Below, piece by piece: positions 12,394-22,194 of a DNA stretch of 64,000 nt. Numbering within the stretch: the first letter of the stretch is position 1; every line of letters starts with the position of its first letter. Origin of the DNA: Oncomelania hupensis (Eukaryota; Mollusca; Gastropoda; Littorinimorpha; Pomatiopsidae); the NCBI GenBank assembly GCA_036898135.1, contig CM072511.1, forward strand, positions 74,596,119 through 74,660,118, read 5' to 3'. Made by a program: the position numbers and the translations under genes. The notes under the pieces were generated by a model. The model worked only from the letters and a program-made list of their open reading frames with translations. It was not told the DNA's origin and did not search any database.

Positions 12394-13846
12394 CAGGGCT
12401 TAAAATGGTCCTCCGAGAAAAAAAAAGAAAATCAGCGCGTTTTCCCAACTATGTAGAGGTACATCGGATGAGGGTGCGAAGCACCCAAACTTCCTAGGGA
12501 GGTCCGGGGGCATGCTCCCCCGTAAAATTTTTGAAATCTTGATTAAAATATGTGCAATCTGGTGCATTCTGGAAGTATTCTGAAAAATAAAATTGGTAAT
12601 GTTATAATAATTAAATTAACTGACAAACTTTTTATTTCTTTGATATTTATTTTGGTTACCCTTTGGAAGAGGTACATAGTCAGTCAGGGGGAAGAGAGGG
12701 TTTCTGGGCAGCAGGACCACCCCTTGGGTCTGGCCCTGTCTAAAGTAGTCTGGGGACATGCTCCTCAATAATTTTTATTCAGAATCTAGCTCAAAATCTG
12801 TGCACTTTTTTGTGATGGGCAGTAGTGTTTACCCCTTTACTGCTGAGTATAAATGCACCTTGTAAGTTATACGCCAGGGAACAAATTAATGTAATTTACT
12901 TGTTTTGTTCTTTTTGCTAGATTTAAGAAACTACTAGGAGTAAAACACTAAAATTTAGCACAATTAAACAGTGTGTGTTGTTGACTGCTTCCAACAAGTC
13001 CAAAGGGATTTATCAACATAAATTATTTGGTTTCAAAAATTATTAACAATAAATTTAAATTAAATTAAACACAAAACAGTTGTTTTTGCGTTAGTTCAGG
13101 TGTACACAAACATTGAACAGAAATCAGGAGATTGTGTCAATTATAAATGCATTTGACAGTTATTAATGAAATGTGTATCCTACCTGGAACTGGAAGTTGA
13201 AATTACTCCCAGTTAGCTAAGTTACTCCCAGTAAGCTCAGACGAACTAGCCAGCCCATGTCACTTTTGCAAGAAGTCACCACCATCAGTCACACACCCTT
13301 CAGCCAAAACATCACTTTCTTTAGCATTACTAACGTTCTGAGTCAACGAGTGCATCAAATTTTGATAGCATCACACAATCATGAGTCTTGGTAAAACAAC
13401 GCCAGTTTCTTCATCTTCACTCTTGAATCATACAAGTCATTTTTGTCACTGATTGGAGGATTGATTGTCCGAGAGTTGTTCTCCTTCCATTGTAACTAAG
13501 GAAATATGCCTACTCGGTACTGACTTAACAAGACAGTTTGTGAAGTTACTGTTTAGCCATCTAAAGCATTTCAGTTCAAGTCTTCACATAATTTTAACTT
13601 TTTTTTCAAAAGCCATTCGGTTCCATCTGTCTCGAATACTATTATCAAACCAATCAGCACGGTAGAAATAAAAGTTATCTGCTCTGTGTTGAACTCAAGA
13701 CCACCGATATTATCTAGTAGTAGTAGTAGTAGTAGTGTAGGACAGGCATCGCTGCCTAAAGCCTCGCGGCTTATAAAGACGTCCCCTCATTGTTTATGGT
13801 ATATATAGTTAGCAATATGATTTGCATGCATAATTTGAAATCTTTT

Positions 13847-16657
13847 CTAGTCATATTGATAGAATAAATTTTGAAATTTTGAATCAGTGTCTATGTGGTT
13901 TTTTAAGCTATTTACAGATGGTGCAAATTTAATATTTGTTGGTAAAGAATTCCAATAATTAGCTACTCTATGTGCAAATGAAAATTTTCGTTGGTTAGTT
14001 CTACAATATTTTATGAAAATTTTACCTTCACGCTTCCTAGTTCTGTTAGAATGATCAAGTAAGAAAAAAGTATTAGTATTAACATCCTCTACATTATTAA
14101 TTATTTTGAATGTCTGAATTAAATCACCCCTGATCCTACGTCCTTTCAGAGAGTGAAGGCCCAGATACCTTAATCTCTCTTCATATGTCATGTCACGACA
14201 CTCAGATAATAGTTTTGTGGCTCGTCGTTGAATTTTTTCTATGGCTACAGACTGCCTTTTCAAATATGGACTCCAAACAACGTTAGCATATTCAACATGA
14301 GGTCTTACAAAAGCTTTATACAATTTTAAAAACGTTTCTTTTTCCAAGTATGTGAATGCTCTTTTGATTATGCCTAACATTTGGTTTGCTTTAGTTACCA
14401 CTCTCTGAATATGTGCGTCAAATTTTAACTTGCAATCAAAAGTTACACCCAAGTCTTTTTCATTATCGCTTACATTTAATTTATAAACTTCATCTTTTAT
14501 CAACATTGAATATTCGCATCCATGATTTCCTTTCCCCACATGCATAACTTTACATTTCTGCACATTTAAATATAACTTCCACTTCTCACACCATTGCTGT
14601 AGCTTATGTAAATCATCTTGAATGACCTTAGATTTCGATGTTGTATTATATATTTTAGTGTCATCAGCAAATATCTTAACCGTACTCTCCAGTATCTCAG
14701 GTAAATCATTAATATATATAGTAAAAAGAATTGGACCTAAAATACTCCCCTGTGGAATACCACTTAAAACTCTAGCATCTTTCGACCTTTCTGAACCAAC
14801 TTTAACCCACTGTTTACGTTCAAACAAAAAGCTTGATATCCATTTAAGAACATTTCCTCCTAATCCATATGCAGCCAACTTTAACAACAGTCTCTTATGT
14901 GGCACAGAATCAAACGCCTTTCTAAAATCACAATACACTATATCAACATCATTCCCATCATCAATTAAAGCCGTCAAATCCTCCATAACCTCTAACAACT
15001 GTGTCACACAAGACCTACGTTTTCTGAACCCATGCTGACAATCTGCAAATAATTTATTATCCGTAAAGTATGACACAATGACATCCCGGACTAGAGACTC
15101 TAAAACTTTACATGTAATACAAGTCAAACTCACTGGACGATAATTTCCAGGATCTGATTTGGAGCCCTTTTTAAAAATTGCTGTCACTTCCGCACTTTTC
15201 CATTCCTCAGGCAATATCCCCTCTTCTAATGACTTATTAAACAATAGACACAAGGGACCAGACAACTCTTCACACAGCTCTTTTAGTACCTTGGATGCAA
15301 TTCTGTCCGGGCCTTGTGCCTTCGTGGGGTCTAATTCTTTAAGTTTGTCTTTTACCGCTACAGAAGTTATTCTTATATCGCCCAGAAAAACACCACTGGA
15401 ATACTCTCCCTCTGGTATCACAGGAATATCGTTAGCATCTTCTTTAGTAACTACACTAGAAAAGAAATCATTTAGTGTTTCAGCTTTAGTAACATCATCT
15501 TCAGCTAAGGATCCATCTGCTCTCTTTAACGAGCTAATTCCCTGGCTAATTTTCATTCTATCCTGTACGTATTTCCAAAATTTTTTCGGATTATTTTTAC
15601 TCTCATTTGCAATCAGTTTTTCATATTCTTTACGGGTTATTTTCAATGCTTTAGTACATTTATTTCTTATCTTAATATATTTTAAATAATCTTGTCCAGA
15701 TTTAGTACACTGATATCTCCTATACACATTATACTTCTTTTTAATTTGTTTAAGTAACGTATTATTCATCCAAACAGGTTTATATCTTTTACGATCTGCT
15801 TTTCTTTTATTTGGGATACATTCATCCATACCAGTTTGTATAGCTTCTTTCAAGTAGACCCATGCTTTCTCAACATCATTATGTTCTAACACAGACCAGT
15901 CATATGTTTTCACAAAATTTCTCAGTCGAGAGTAGTCCCCCTTATTAAGATCATAGACATACTTTATTTCATGTTTACTTTTTTTCATTGAGACACATAA
16001 ATTAAAACTTAAAATATTGTGATCACTCTTACCTAGAGGATCAAGATAACGAATTTCTGAGACTAAATCGCTATCATTTACAAGTATCCAATCATCTAAA
16101 GTCGGTTTCTGACCCACCCTCCTTCTTGTCGGTTCACTCACTTTTTGTATCAAAAAAGCATCCTGTACTTTTTCAATTATTTCGTAATTATTTTGTCCTG
16201 ACCAGATACCATCCCAACGTACATTGTGATAGTTAAAATCACCAGATATACATATTTTATCATACTTTATCATTTCATCTGACTTTAGTAACTGGAAAAG
16301 TTTGTCATCATTATCTTCATCACTTGTGTTAGGACTCCTGTATATACACCCTAAGAGTACTCTTTCATTATTTGCACTAGTAAATGTACACCATACACTT
16401 TCCTCGAAACTGTTTCTATTCAATAATTCACATTCACGAGCATTTAATTTTGAATCCACATATAAAACAACCCCTCTTTTGTGATTAACATTTACAAACA
16501 TATCATAGTTTGAAATATAATACTCCTCCTCAACAAATGATTTAGCATTTTTTGCTTTTATCTCAGTTAAAGCGATAATAGAAGGTTTTAGGTCATCAAC
16601 TCGACTTAACAATTCATCTTTTTTATTTAACAGCCCATCCACATTTGAATACATCAT
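13847..16657 (-). CDS. CR1 ORF2: endonuclease-reverse transcriptase
   Basis: This open frame of 936 codons encodes the protein that nicks target DNA and reverse-transcribes the element's RNA at the nick. An apurinic-type endonuclease fills about residues 1-220, with TEIKAK near 31, GDFNYH near 139 and SDHN near 210. The reverse transcriptase covers about 430-720, with NYRPVSLT, DFRKAFDS, GIPQGSILGP and the active-site FADD at about 663-666. The C-terminal CR1 segment includes RPHVEYANVVWSP. No catalytic residue looks lost. The same frame is open a further 60 codons upstream, back to the stop codon of ORF1, so the start at 16657 is only the first ATG. Length is usual for CR1 ORF2. Confidence 0.9.
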   Translation of the reverse strand: MMYSNVDGLLNKKDELLSRVDDLKPSIIALTEIKAKNAKSFVEEEYYISNYDMFVNVNHKRGVVLYVDSKLNARECELLNRNSFEESVWCTFTSANNERVLLGCIYRSPNTSDEDNDDKLFQLLKSDEMIKYDKICISGDFNYHNVRWDGIWSGQNNYEIIEKVQDAFLIQKVSEPTRRRVGQKPTLDDWILVNDSDLVSEIRYLDPLGKSDHNILSFNLCVSMKKSKHEIKYVYDLNKGDYSRLRNFVKTYDWSVLEHNDVEKAWVYLKEAIQTGMDECIPNKRKADRKRYKPVWMNNTLLKQIKKKYNVYRRYQCTKSGQDYLKYIKIRNKCTKALKITRKEYEKLIANESKNNPKKFWKYVQDRMKISQGISSLKRADGSLAEDDVTKAETLNDFFSSVVTKEDANDIPVIPEGEYSSGVFLGDIRITSVAVKDKLKELDPTKAQGPDRIASKVLKELCEELSGPLCLLFNKSLEEGILPEEWKSAEVTAIFKKGSKSDPGNYRPVSLTCITCKVLESLVRDVIVSYFTDNKLFADCQHGFRKRRSCVTQLLEVMEDLTALIDDGNDVDIVYCDFRKAFDSVPHKRLLLKLAAYGLGGNVLKWISSFLFERKQWVKVGSERSKDARVLSGIPQGSILGPILFTIYINDLPEILESTVKIFADDTKIYNTTSKSKVIQDDLHKLQQWCEKWKLYLNVQKCKVMHVGKGNHGCEYSMLIKDEVYKLNVSDNEKDLGVTFDCKLKFDAHIQRVVTKANQMLGIIKRAFTYLEKETFLKLYKAFVRPHVEYANVVWSPYLKRQSVAIEKIQRRATKLLSECRDMTYEERLRYLGLHSLKGRRIRGDLIQTFKIINNVEDVNTNTFFLLDHSNRTRKREGKIFIKYCRTNQRKFSFAHRVANYWNSLPTNIKFAPSVNSLKNHIDTDSKFQNLFYQYD

Positions 16658-16837
16658 AATACACGTACCACTATCTATGTTAGTATTTTTGTTACCCTTT
16701 CTTTTTTTAAGTTTTGTATTCTTACCATGATTAAACTTGCAGCTAGAACTTGTAGAAGTAGTATGAATTTTAAATTTATTGCTATTGACATTATTTATAG
16801 TATGTACACTATTTACATGATCTTTGTGACCTTCAAG

Positions 16838-17767
16838 TCACTCAGTACCACTGGATGACTGTGCTGGTTTATGGCCAGCGCCAGCATCAGTGTCGTCCAT
16901 GAACCTCCCACCTTGCCTTGCTTTCAGAGAGACAATCTTCCCATTTCTTATCACCAGATTCTCCTCCCCTTCATTTGTACGCCTTTTCTTTTCCATCCTC
17001 AGTTCTTTGTTCTTTTCTCGCTGCTTTTGGGTGTAGTCAGGGTTGACATAAATTTTTTTCTCACTTTTCAGAACACCTTTGCTCAACTCTGGAGCTTTTC
17101 TAAGAATCTCTTTCTTTTTCTCTTCTGATTTCACCGTCACTCTTAACATCCTAGGTCTACTGCCCCCAATCTTACCTAGCCTGACGGGTTCTACCAGGTC
17201 ATCACTCTCTAAAGTGACCAACTTCCCCAAGAGAGTTTTAGCAGCTGCTAGGTCCTCCTTCTTTCTTTCCTCAAACTCAGTTTGGGTGCTTTCTTTCAGA
17301 TTCACAATAATGAGATTTTTCATCCTCTTCTCTACCTCCCTCTGCTCCTCCATTATCTCAGCCAACTTTCTGTCCACCACCTCCTCTATTTTTTCTTCCA
17401 GCTTTTCTCCCATCAACCCTTTTTCAATGTTTTCAAGCCGAGAGCTGAGAGAATGAATCAACGGAATCAAATCCAGAAGTTTGTCCATCCTGTTATCAAA
17501 TCTTGACTGCGGTTCACTACTCTTTTCCAGACAAGGTTTACAAATCCACTGTAAATTATGCTGTTTGGGATCAGACAACGAAGAAAAGATTTTTTCATCC
17601 AACCCACTGCACTCCTTGTGTGCCCAATTCTTACAAAGAAAACATTCAATAGAATCATCCTCCCCATCATCACATGGAACATCACAAACAATGCATTGCC
17701 ATGCTGCTAACTGCTGTGTACTAGCTTTACCAGCTTTTTTGTTTTTCTTACTGCGGTGCTGGGACAT
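16838..17767 (-). CDS. CR1 ORF1: PHD-finger, coiled-coil protein
   Basis: The 309-residue frame begins with a basic N-terminus. A Cys4-His-Cys3 zinc finger of PHD type follows at about residues 25-80 (CIVC, CFLCKNWAHKEC, WICKPC). After it come a long Glu/Lys-rich helical stretch, likely coiled coil, at about 105-170, and a C-terminal domain ending in a basic region. CR1 ORF1 proteins of this build are thought to bind the element RNA. The TGA stop at 16838-16840 is followed in the same frame by 60 sense codons leading into ORF2. Confidence 0.85.
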   Translation of the reverse strand: MSQHRSKKNKKAGKASTQQLAAWQCIVCDVPCDDGEDDSIECFLCKNWAHKECSGLDEKIFSSLSDPKQHNLQWICKPCLEKSSEPQSRFDNRMDKLLDLIPLIHSLSSRLENIEKGLMGEKLEEKIEEVVDRKLAEIMEEQREVEKRMKNLIIVNLKESTQTEFEERKKEDLAAAKTLLGKLVTLESDDLVEPVRLGKIGGSRPRMLRVTVKSEEKKKEILRKAPELSKGVLKSEKKIYVNPDYTQKQREKNKELRMEKKRRTNEGEENLVIRNGKIVSLKARQGGRFMDDTDAGAGHKPAQSSSGTE

Positions 17768-18724
17768 TTTCTTCTAAGCTAATACTAGTATAGTATAGTA
17801 ATATTGGTATATATATATAGTTTTTTTTTAAATAGTAATAACACCACAGTAACCTACTCAATGCAATACTCCGCCAATAGGCAATACGGCAATACTGGCA
17901 ATACTAGTAATTTACTACTAGCAATATAAATTTACAAAATTATCCAGATAAAATAAAAGTGCACTCACCTGTTAAGTTAATGAATTAGATCAATTAGTAA
18001 AACTTATTTTTAAGAGAACAATTGAATAAGAAATTAATATTATACGAGTGGAAAGTCAAACAATCACATCAAACGTGAGTACACTCGTTACTGAATTTAG
18101 TTAGTTATACACATAGGTCAGTGAACGAAACTTCCTTTTTTTCCCACACTAGACACTTTCTACAAAAACAATGGTAAAATATAATTTAACCATTGTAACA
18201 GACACCAAATTAATGTTTAGACTAAAGCCAAATATTTGAAAACGATTTAGGCGACCAAAAATTTTCCTATTCTTTGCACAACAATTTCAAATAGCCGCCA
18301 TCTTTGCGCATGCGCCTCATACTATCTCTACTATCTGTGCTCAAAACAAGCATGATTGCAAATATCCAAAGGAAAGAAAAATGAAAACAGCACAGCAAAA
18401 GAGAAAGTAAAAAGTTCTGTTATGAGTAAACAAACAAAAAAATTTTTTAATGGAACTGTCATCAAAAGAATCTCCCCGGTTCACAATCGTTGCCGCCGCC
18501 ATTTTGACTATTAGCAAAGAATGTAGTTAGCAACCAAACAAAATAACCAACTGATGACTTGAGCCATTTGAGAATCATAACCATTTGCGAATAAAGCGCA
18601 CCTTATACTTCTCAATTTTTATTGAGAATGGTATATTTTTTCCGAGGAAATTTCTTTTTTTTTCCGAGGAAGAAGATCACTTTCACGAGGAAAACCTCGG
18701 ATCCGAGGAGGATTTTAAGCCCTA

Positions 18725-18873
18725 TTGGGCCCTGCCAGGTCTTGCCCAAGACACACTGCATGATGAAAAGAACCATTCATTTCATACCAGATCTGTCGTC
18801 GCCCGGGTCACCAAGGACCGCGCCTTCTGTTGGCCACCAGGACAGAGGTGTAGATGGACAACTTAGCAATATG
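18725..18873 (+). mobile_element. RTE-type LINE (copy 3), 5' leader, second half
   Basis: It continues the leader from 12393 (GGCCCTGCCAGGTC, then GACCGCGCCTTCTGTTGGCC, then GGACAACTTAGCAA) and ends before the endonuclease. The copy therefore has a 5' end but no coding region and no 3' end. Confidence 0.85.
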
Positions 18874-19315
18874 AGCTTTTGTGGAGATGTAGTGATAAAT
18901 GTGTTTAAGAGAACTGACCCTGGTGATGTGGACCTTGAATACAGAGCAAAACATTGGGTCACCCTATTTGATCAGTCCAATTAATGTACTCCGGTAAGCC
19001 TGAGTATAGAATAACAATCAAAATACAGTCATGAAAACTTTCACAAACACTGCAAGTGTTAAATACTGTCCATAATTGCAGCCTTTAAATCATAACAATA
19101 GAAGATTCAAATCAAACACTGTAGCCGTTTGGCATTCTATCCATAAGTAGGATCTGTAAAATATAGCAGTACAAGAGCGCCAAAATATTATGAACTTACA
19201 ACATTCAATGCTCTCCAGGCAAATACAACATTATACATTAAAACAGGGGGAAAGAATCGGCTGAGCGGCTGTGGAGATATAGTGAAAAGTGTGTTTATAA
19301 TAGAACTGACCTTAG
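18874..19315. repeat. Diverged direct repeat of an unknown unit
   Basis: TGTGGAGATGTAGTG...GTGTTTAAGAGAACTGACC at 18880-18925 is repeated as TGTGGAGATATAGTG...GTGTTTATAATAGAACTGACC at 19270-19310. The second unit continues at 19905 (GACGTGGACATTGAATAC) after the retroposon at 19316-19905. No gene is seen. Confidence 0.55.
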
Positions 19316-19905
19316 TGGTGGTTCCCCCGTTGGGGTGCCGGGGGTTTCAGTATAAATAGTATCCCCACTTTCTGGAAATGTAGTGCTTTAAATTCCCACT
19401 GTCGCTGTCTTTCTCATTTGCTCTTTCTCATTCCTGCTCTTTTCTATCAATCTGTTATACTATCTTCTTCTTCGCTAGACCAGGTACCTACCTTTTTTTC
19501 TTGAAAACTCTTCCGGGACAAGATTCCTTATTTGTGTATGCGGTCTGTTGGATCAGCTTGGGAATATTGGATGCTTTCTGCCAGGTGGTCACTATGACTT
19601 CCTATGATGTTATTATTTAGCAATGTAGGCATTTTATGTGTTTTGTTGATATTTTATAATGATGCTGGTATTCTATTTTGTTTTTGTAAATGGGGGTTCG
19701 ATAAATTAGAGTACAGCCTCAGCGTCCCCTGCTTGGGATGTCTTTATTGTAAAGTGACTGGCTGATGGAGAGCTTTCAGTTTTAACACTAGGGTTGTTTC
19801 AGCAGATCTTTTATACGGATTAGAGGTTGTCTGGTCCTGATTTGGCTCGGAAGAGTCCGCTGGACCTAAAGCAATAATCATGTAATGTAATGTAATGTAG
19901 TGACG
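19316..19905 (+). mobile_element. Non-coding retroposon sharing the I/Nimb LINE tail (copy S1)
   Basis: The unit is about 590 bp with no ORF. It opens near CCCCCGTTGGGGTGCCGGGGG, passes AGCAGATCTTTTATACGGAT and ends GAAGAGTCCGCTGGACC...(TGTAA)n. It splits a diverged direct repeat, and TAGTG occurs at both edges as a likely short target duplication. The last ~58 bases match 7143-7201. Confidence 0.8.
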
Positions 19906-20067
19906 TGGACATTGAATACATATACAAATATTAAGTAAAACTGTAAGAAATTTTTACTTCAATCAAACGCATAGTTAATTCATCACAGGAACCAGCGGAC
20001 TTAGTGTTGAATGAGGACTTAACAAAATGTCAAATGAAAAACAAATACTAATACAATACTATACAAG

Positions 20068-20114
20068 ATTATTGCTTTAGGTCCAGCGGACTCTTCCGAG
20101 CCAAATCAGGACCA
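20068..20114 (-). mobile_element. Very short retroposon 3' end (copy S2)
   Basis: Only about 47 bases of the family's 3' end remain, reversed, bordered by TACAA-like sequence on both sides. Confidence 0.7.
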
Positions 20115-20169
20115 GTACAACACAAATTACCATGTACAACACAAATTACCATGTTGCATTGTTTCATTT

Positions 20170-20173
<4 letters not shown>

Positions 20174-20206
<33 letters not shown>
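20174..20206. repeat. (CA)n microsatellite
   Basis: About 16 CA units. Confidence 0.97.
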
Positions 20207-20208
<2 letters not shown>

Positions 20209-20344
20209 TAAAAACTACAAGGAGAACCTTCACATTTTGTGGTTTCTTAAAACAAAAACAAAATACAAAAAGGAGTAGTGTTACATTTTATCCCCTTTAT
20301 ATGTCTACATCTATTTATATACCCAGCCTTTATAAGGGGTACCC

Positions 20345-21045
20345 CTTGGGGTCATGAGCAATCTTGCCACTGTAGATTGTTCAAACCTATAAAGGGAAAA
20401 GTGAAAGCCACAGTTGAAAACCTGTCTTTCCTTTATAGGCAAGACAGATTCACTGCGGCAACAGTACCCCCGTTGGAGTGCCGGGGGTTTTCAGTATAAA
20501 TAGTATCCCCACTTTATGGAAATTTAGTGCTTTAAATTCCCACTGTCGCTGTCTTCCTCATTTACTCTTTCCCCTTTCTGCTCTGTCCTTCACTCTGCTA
20601 TACTATCTTCTTCTTCGCTAGATCAATGACCTACTTTTTTTCCTGAAAACTCTTCCTGGACAAGACTCCTTGTTTGTGTATGAGGTCTGTTGGATCAGCT
20701 TGGGAGTGTTGGACGCTTTCTGCCGGGTGGTCACTAGGGCTTCCTATGATTGTACTATTTAGCACTATAGGCATTTTATATGTATGTGTTTTGTTGGTGA
20801 TTTATAATGATGTTTGTATTCTATTTTGTTTTTGTAACCGGGGGTTCGCGTAGTTGAGGTCAACCCTCAGCCGTCCCCCGCGTGGGATGTCTTTATTGTA
20901 AAGTGACTGGCCGGTGGAGGGCGTTCAATTTTCCTACTGGGGTTGTTTCAGCAGATCTTTTATGCGGATCGGGGGTTGTCCGGTCCTGATTTGGTTCGGA
21001 AGAGTCCGCTGGACCTAAAGCAACAATAAATCAATCAATCAATAT
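20345..21045 (+). mobile_element. Non-coding retroposon, longest form (copy S3)
   Basis: The unit is about 700 bp and shares its first 115 bases (GTCATGAGCAATCTTGCCAC onward) with the reverse copy at 34848-35545, which defines the longer 5' end. It ends in a TCAA-type tail (AATCAATCAATCAA). No reading frame of note. Confidence 0.8.
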
Positions 21046-22194
21046 AAGGGGTGTACAGAGGTTTCACGCGGTCTGTTTGTCTGTCTGTACACAGCAATAT
21101 TTCCGGTGTTTACAGTCCAAAAGAGCTGAACTTTGGCATACAGGTGTCATTCCATGACCTTTCCATGACAATTTGAATTACAAAACCAATAATTATGCTG
21201 CCTTTCCCTCAAGGTCCACAGCCGCCTTGCAGCGTCATCCACAGTAAAGTTAAAATATTTCCGGTGTTTGCAGTCCGAATGAGCTAAAAATTGACAAACA
21301 TCTTTCTTTTGGTCCCAGGTACATGTCCACTGAAAATCAAATGCATAGACTGGAAGCGTGGCGATTTATTTGCAGTGTGTTGATAAGACATTTTATTTCG
21401 CTTCAACTTTTACATTGAAGAAATCTTGGTGCGCATGGGGTACTCAGTTGTGTAGGTCTATATATGTAATTCGCTTATATTTATACAGAAGAAAAATCAC
21501 ACAATAAAAGCAAGCAATCCTGCATGACAAACACAATCATACATACACATATACCTGCATCAACAACCTTCCGACACTAGGGTGGTTAAATTAATTATAG
21601 ATTAACACAATATCACGGAATGACTAGAATTGACAAATTTGTATGTAGTAAAATAGTAGGCCTATGTTGCTCGTGTTTTCATACTTTTTTAGCGCGCGCA
21701 CACGCTTACACGAATAATGGCATTACAGCATAATATATAACATAAATGATAGATGTATTAGTTGTCACACACACACACCCACATGACACATATTACGCAT
21801 CATTGTCCAACTCAGATAGCGGTACCTTGCTAACACTGCTACCAATAATTAGTGGGAGACCGAATTACTTTGAGGCTGCTAAGTCCACAGTAAAGGTGGG
21901 AGGGGGCGATAAAGCGGAGCTGGCCTGGGGTGATTACACAAGGCTTTGTTACGATACAGGGGAGGGGGTTGGTAGGGCACAGCAAGCAAAGAAAGGTAGG
22001 AGAAGGTGGTAACGTAGTAGTGAAGGGCGAAAAGCGAGAGGGAGAATTAGGTGGTGGTAAGAGGTATAGGGCTTATGTGGAAAGGGAGGGGGTGGTTGGG
22101 GAAGTGAGGGCGTTACAGGTTGGGGGTTGCTAGTGGAGTGCAGCTAAGGTCGCAGTGTGTGTGTGGTGGGGGAGGGGGGTGGTATGAGGACGAT
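21046..22194. other. Non-coding stretch with direct repeats
   Basis: AATATTTCCGGTGTTT at 21098 recurs at 21256, each followed by CAGTCC and GAGCT, so a unit of about 160 bp is duplicated. From about 21890 the DNA turns G-rich on the + strand and grades into the 3' untranslated region of the Rex1 element. No gene is supported. Confidence 0.5.

Larger units (their letters stand above)
13716..17800 (-). mobile_element. CR1-clade LINE with both ORFs open
   Basis: The element runs on the - strand from a 5' region above 17767, through ORF1 and ORF2, to a 3' tail of CTA repeats (TAGTAGTAG on the + strand at 13716-13737). ORF1 with a PHD-type zinc finger and ORF2 with endonuclease plus RT is the classic CR1 plan. 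The exact 5' limit is not visible; the leader may reach about 18300. It sits inside the inverted-repeat element at 12394-18724 and is therefore younger than it. Unlike every other LINE here, both frames are uninterrupted. Confidence 0.85.
12394..18724. mobile_element. DNA-transposon-like element with terminal inverted repeats, hosting a CR1 LINE
   Basis: CAGGGCTTAAAAT at 12394-12406 is mirrored by ATTTTAAGCCCTA at 18712-18724. Both ends then go into TCCTC/GGAGG and A-rich or CGAGGAAAA-type sequence. The block interrupts an RTE leader, so its limits are fixed by outside homology. An inner motif at 12470-12515 (GCGAAGC, GGTCCGGGGGCATGCTCC) recurs in the hAT element at 38740-38800, which suggests a hAT-like non-autonomous element. 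No transposase frame is recognised in the parts outside the CR1. Flanking duplication is unclear: TTGAG on the left against TTGGG on the right. Confidence 0.6.

Noticed and set aside
13716..13737. CRISPR-like or regulatory triplet repeat
   Set aside because: It is the TAG-repeat tail of the CR1 element; there are no spacers.
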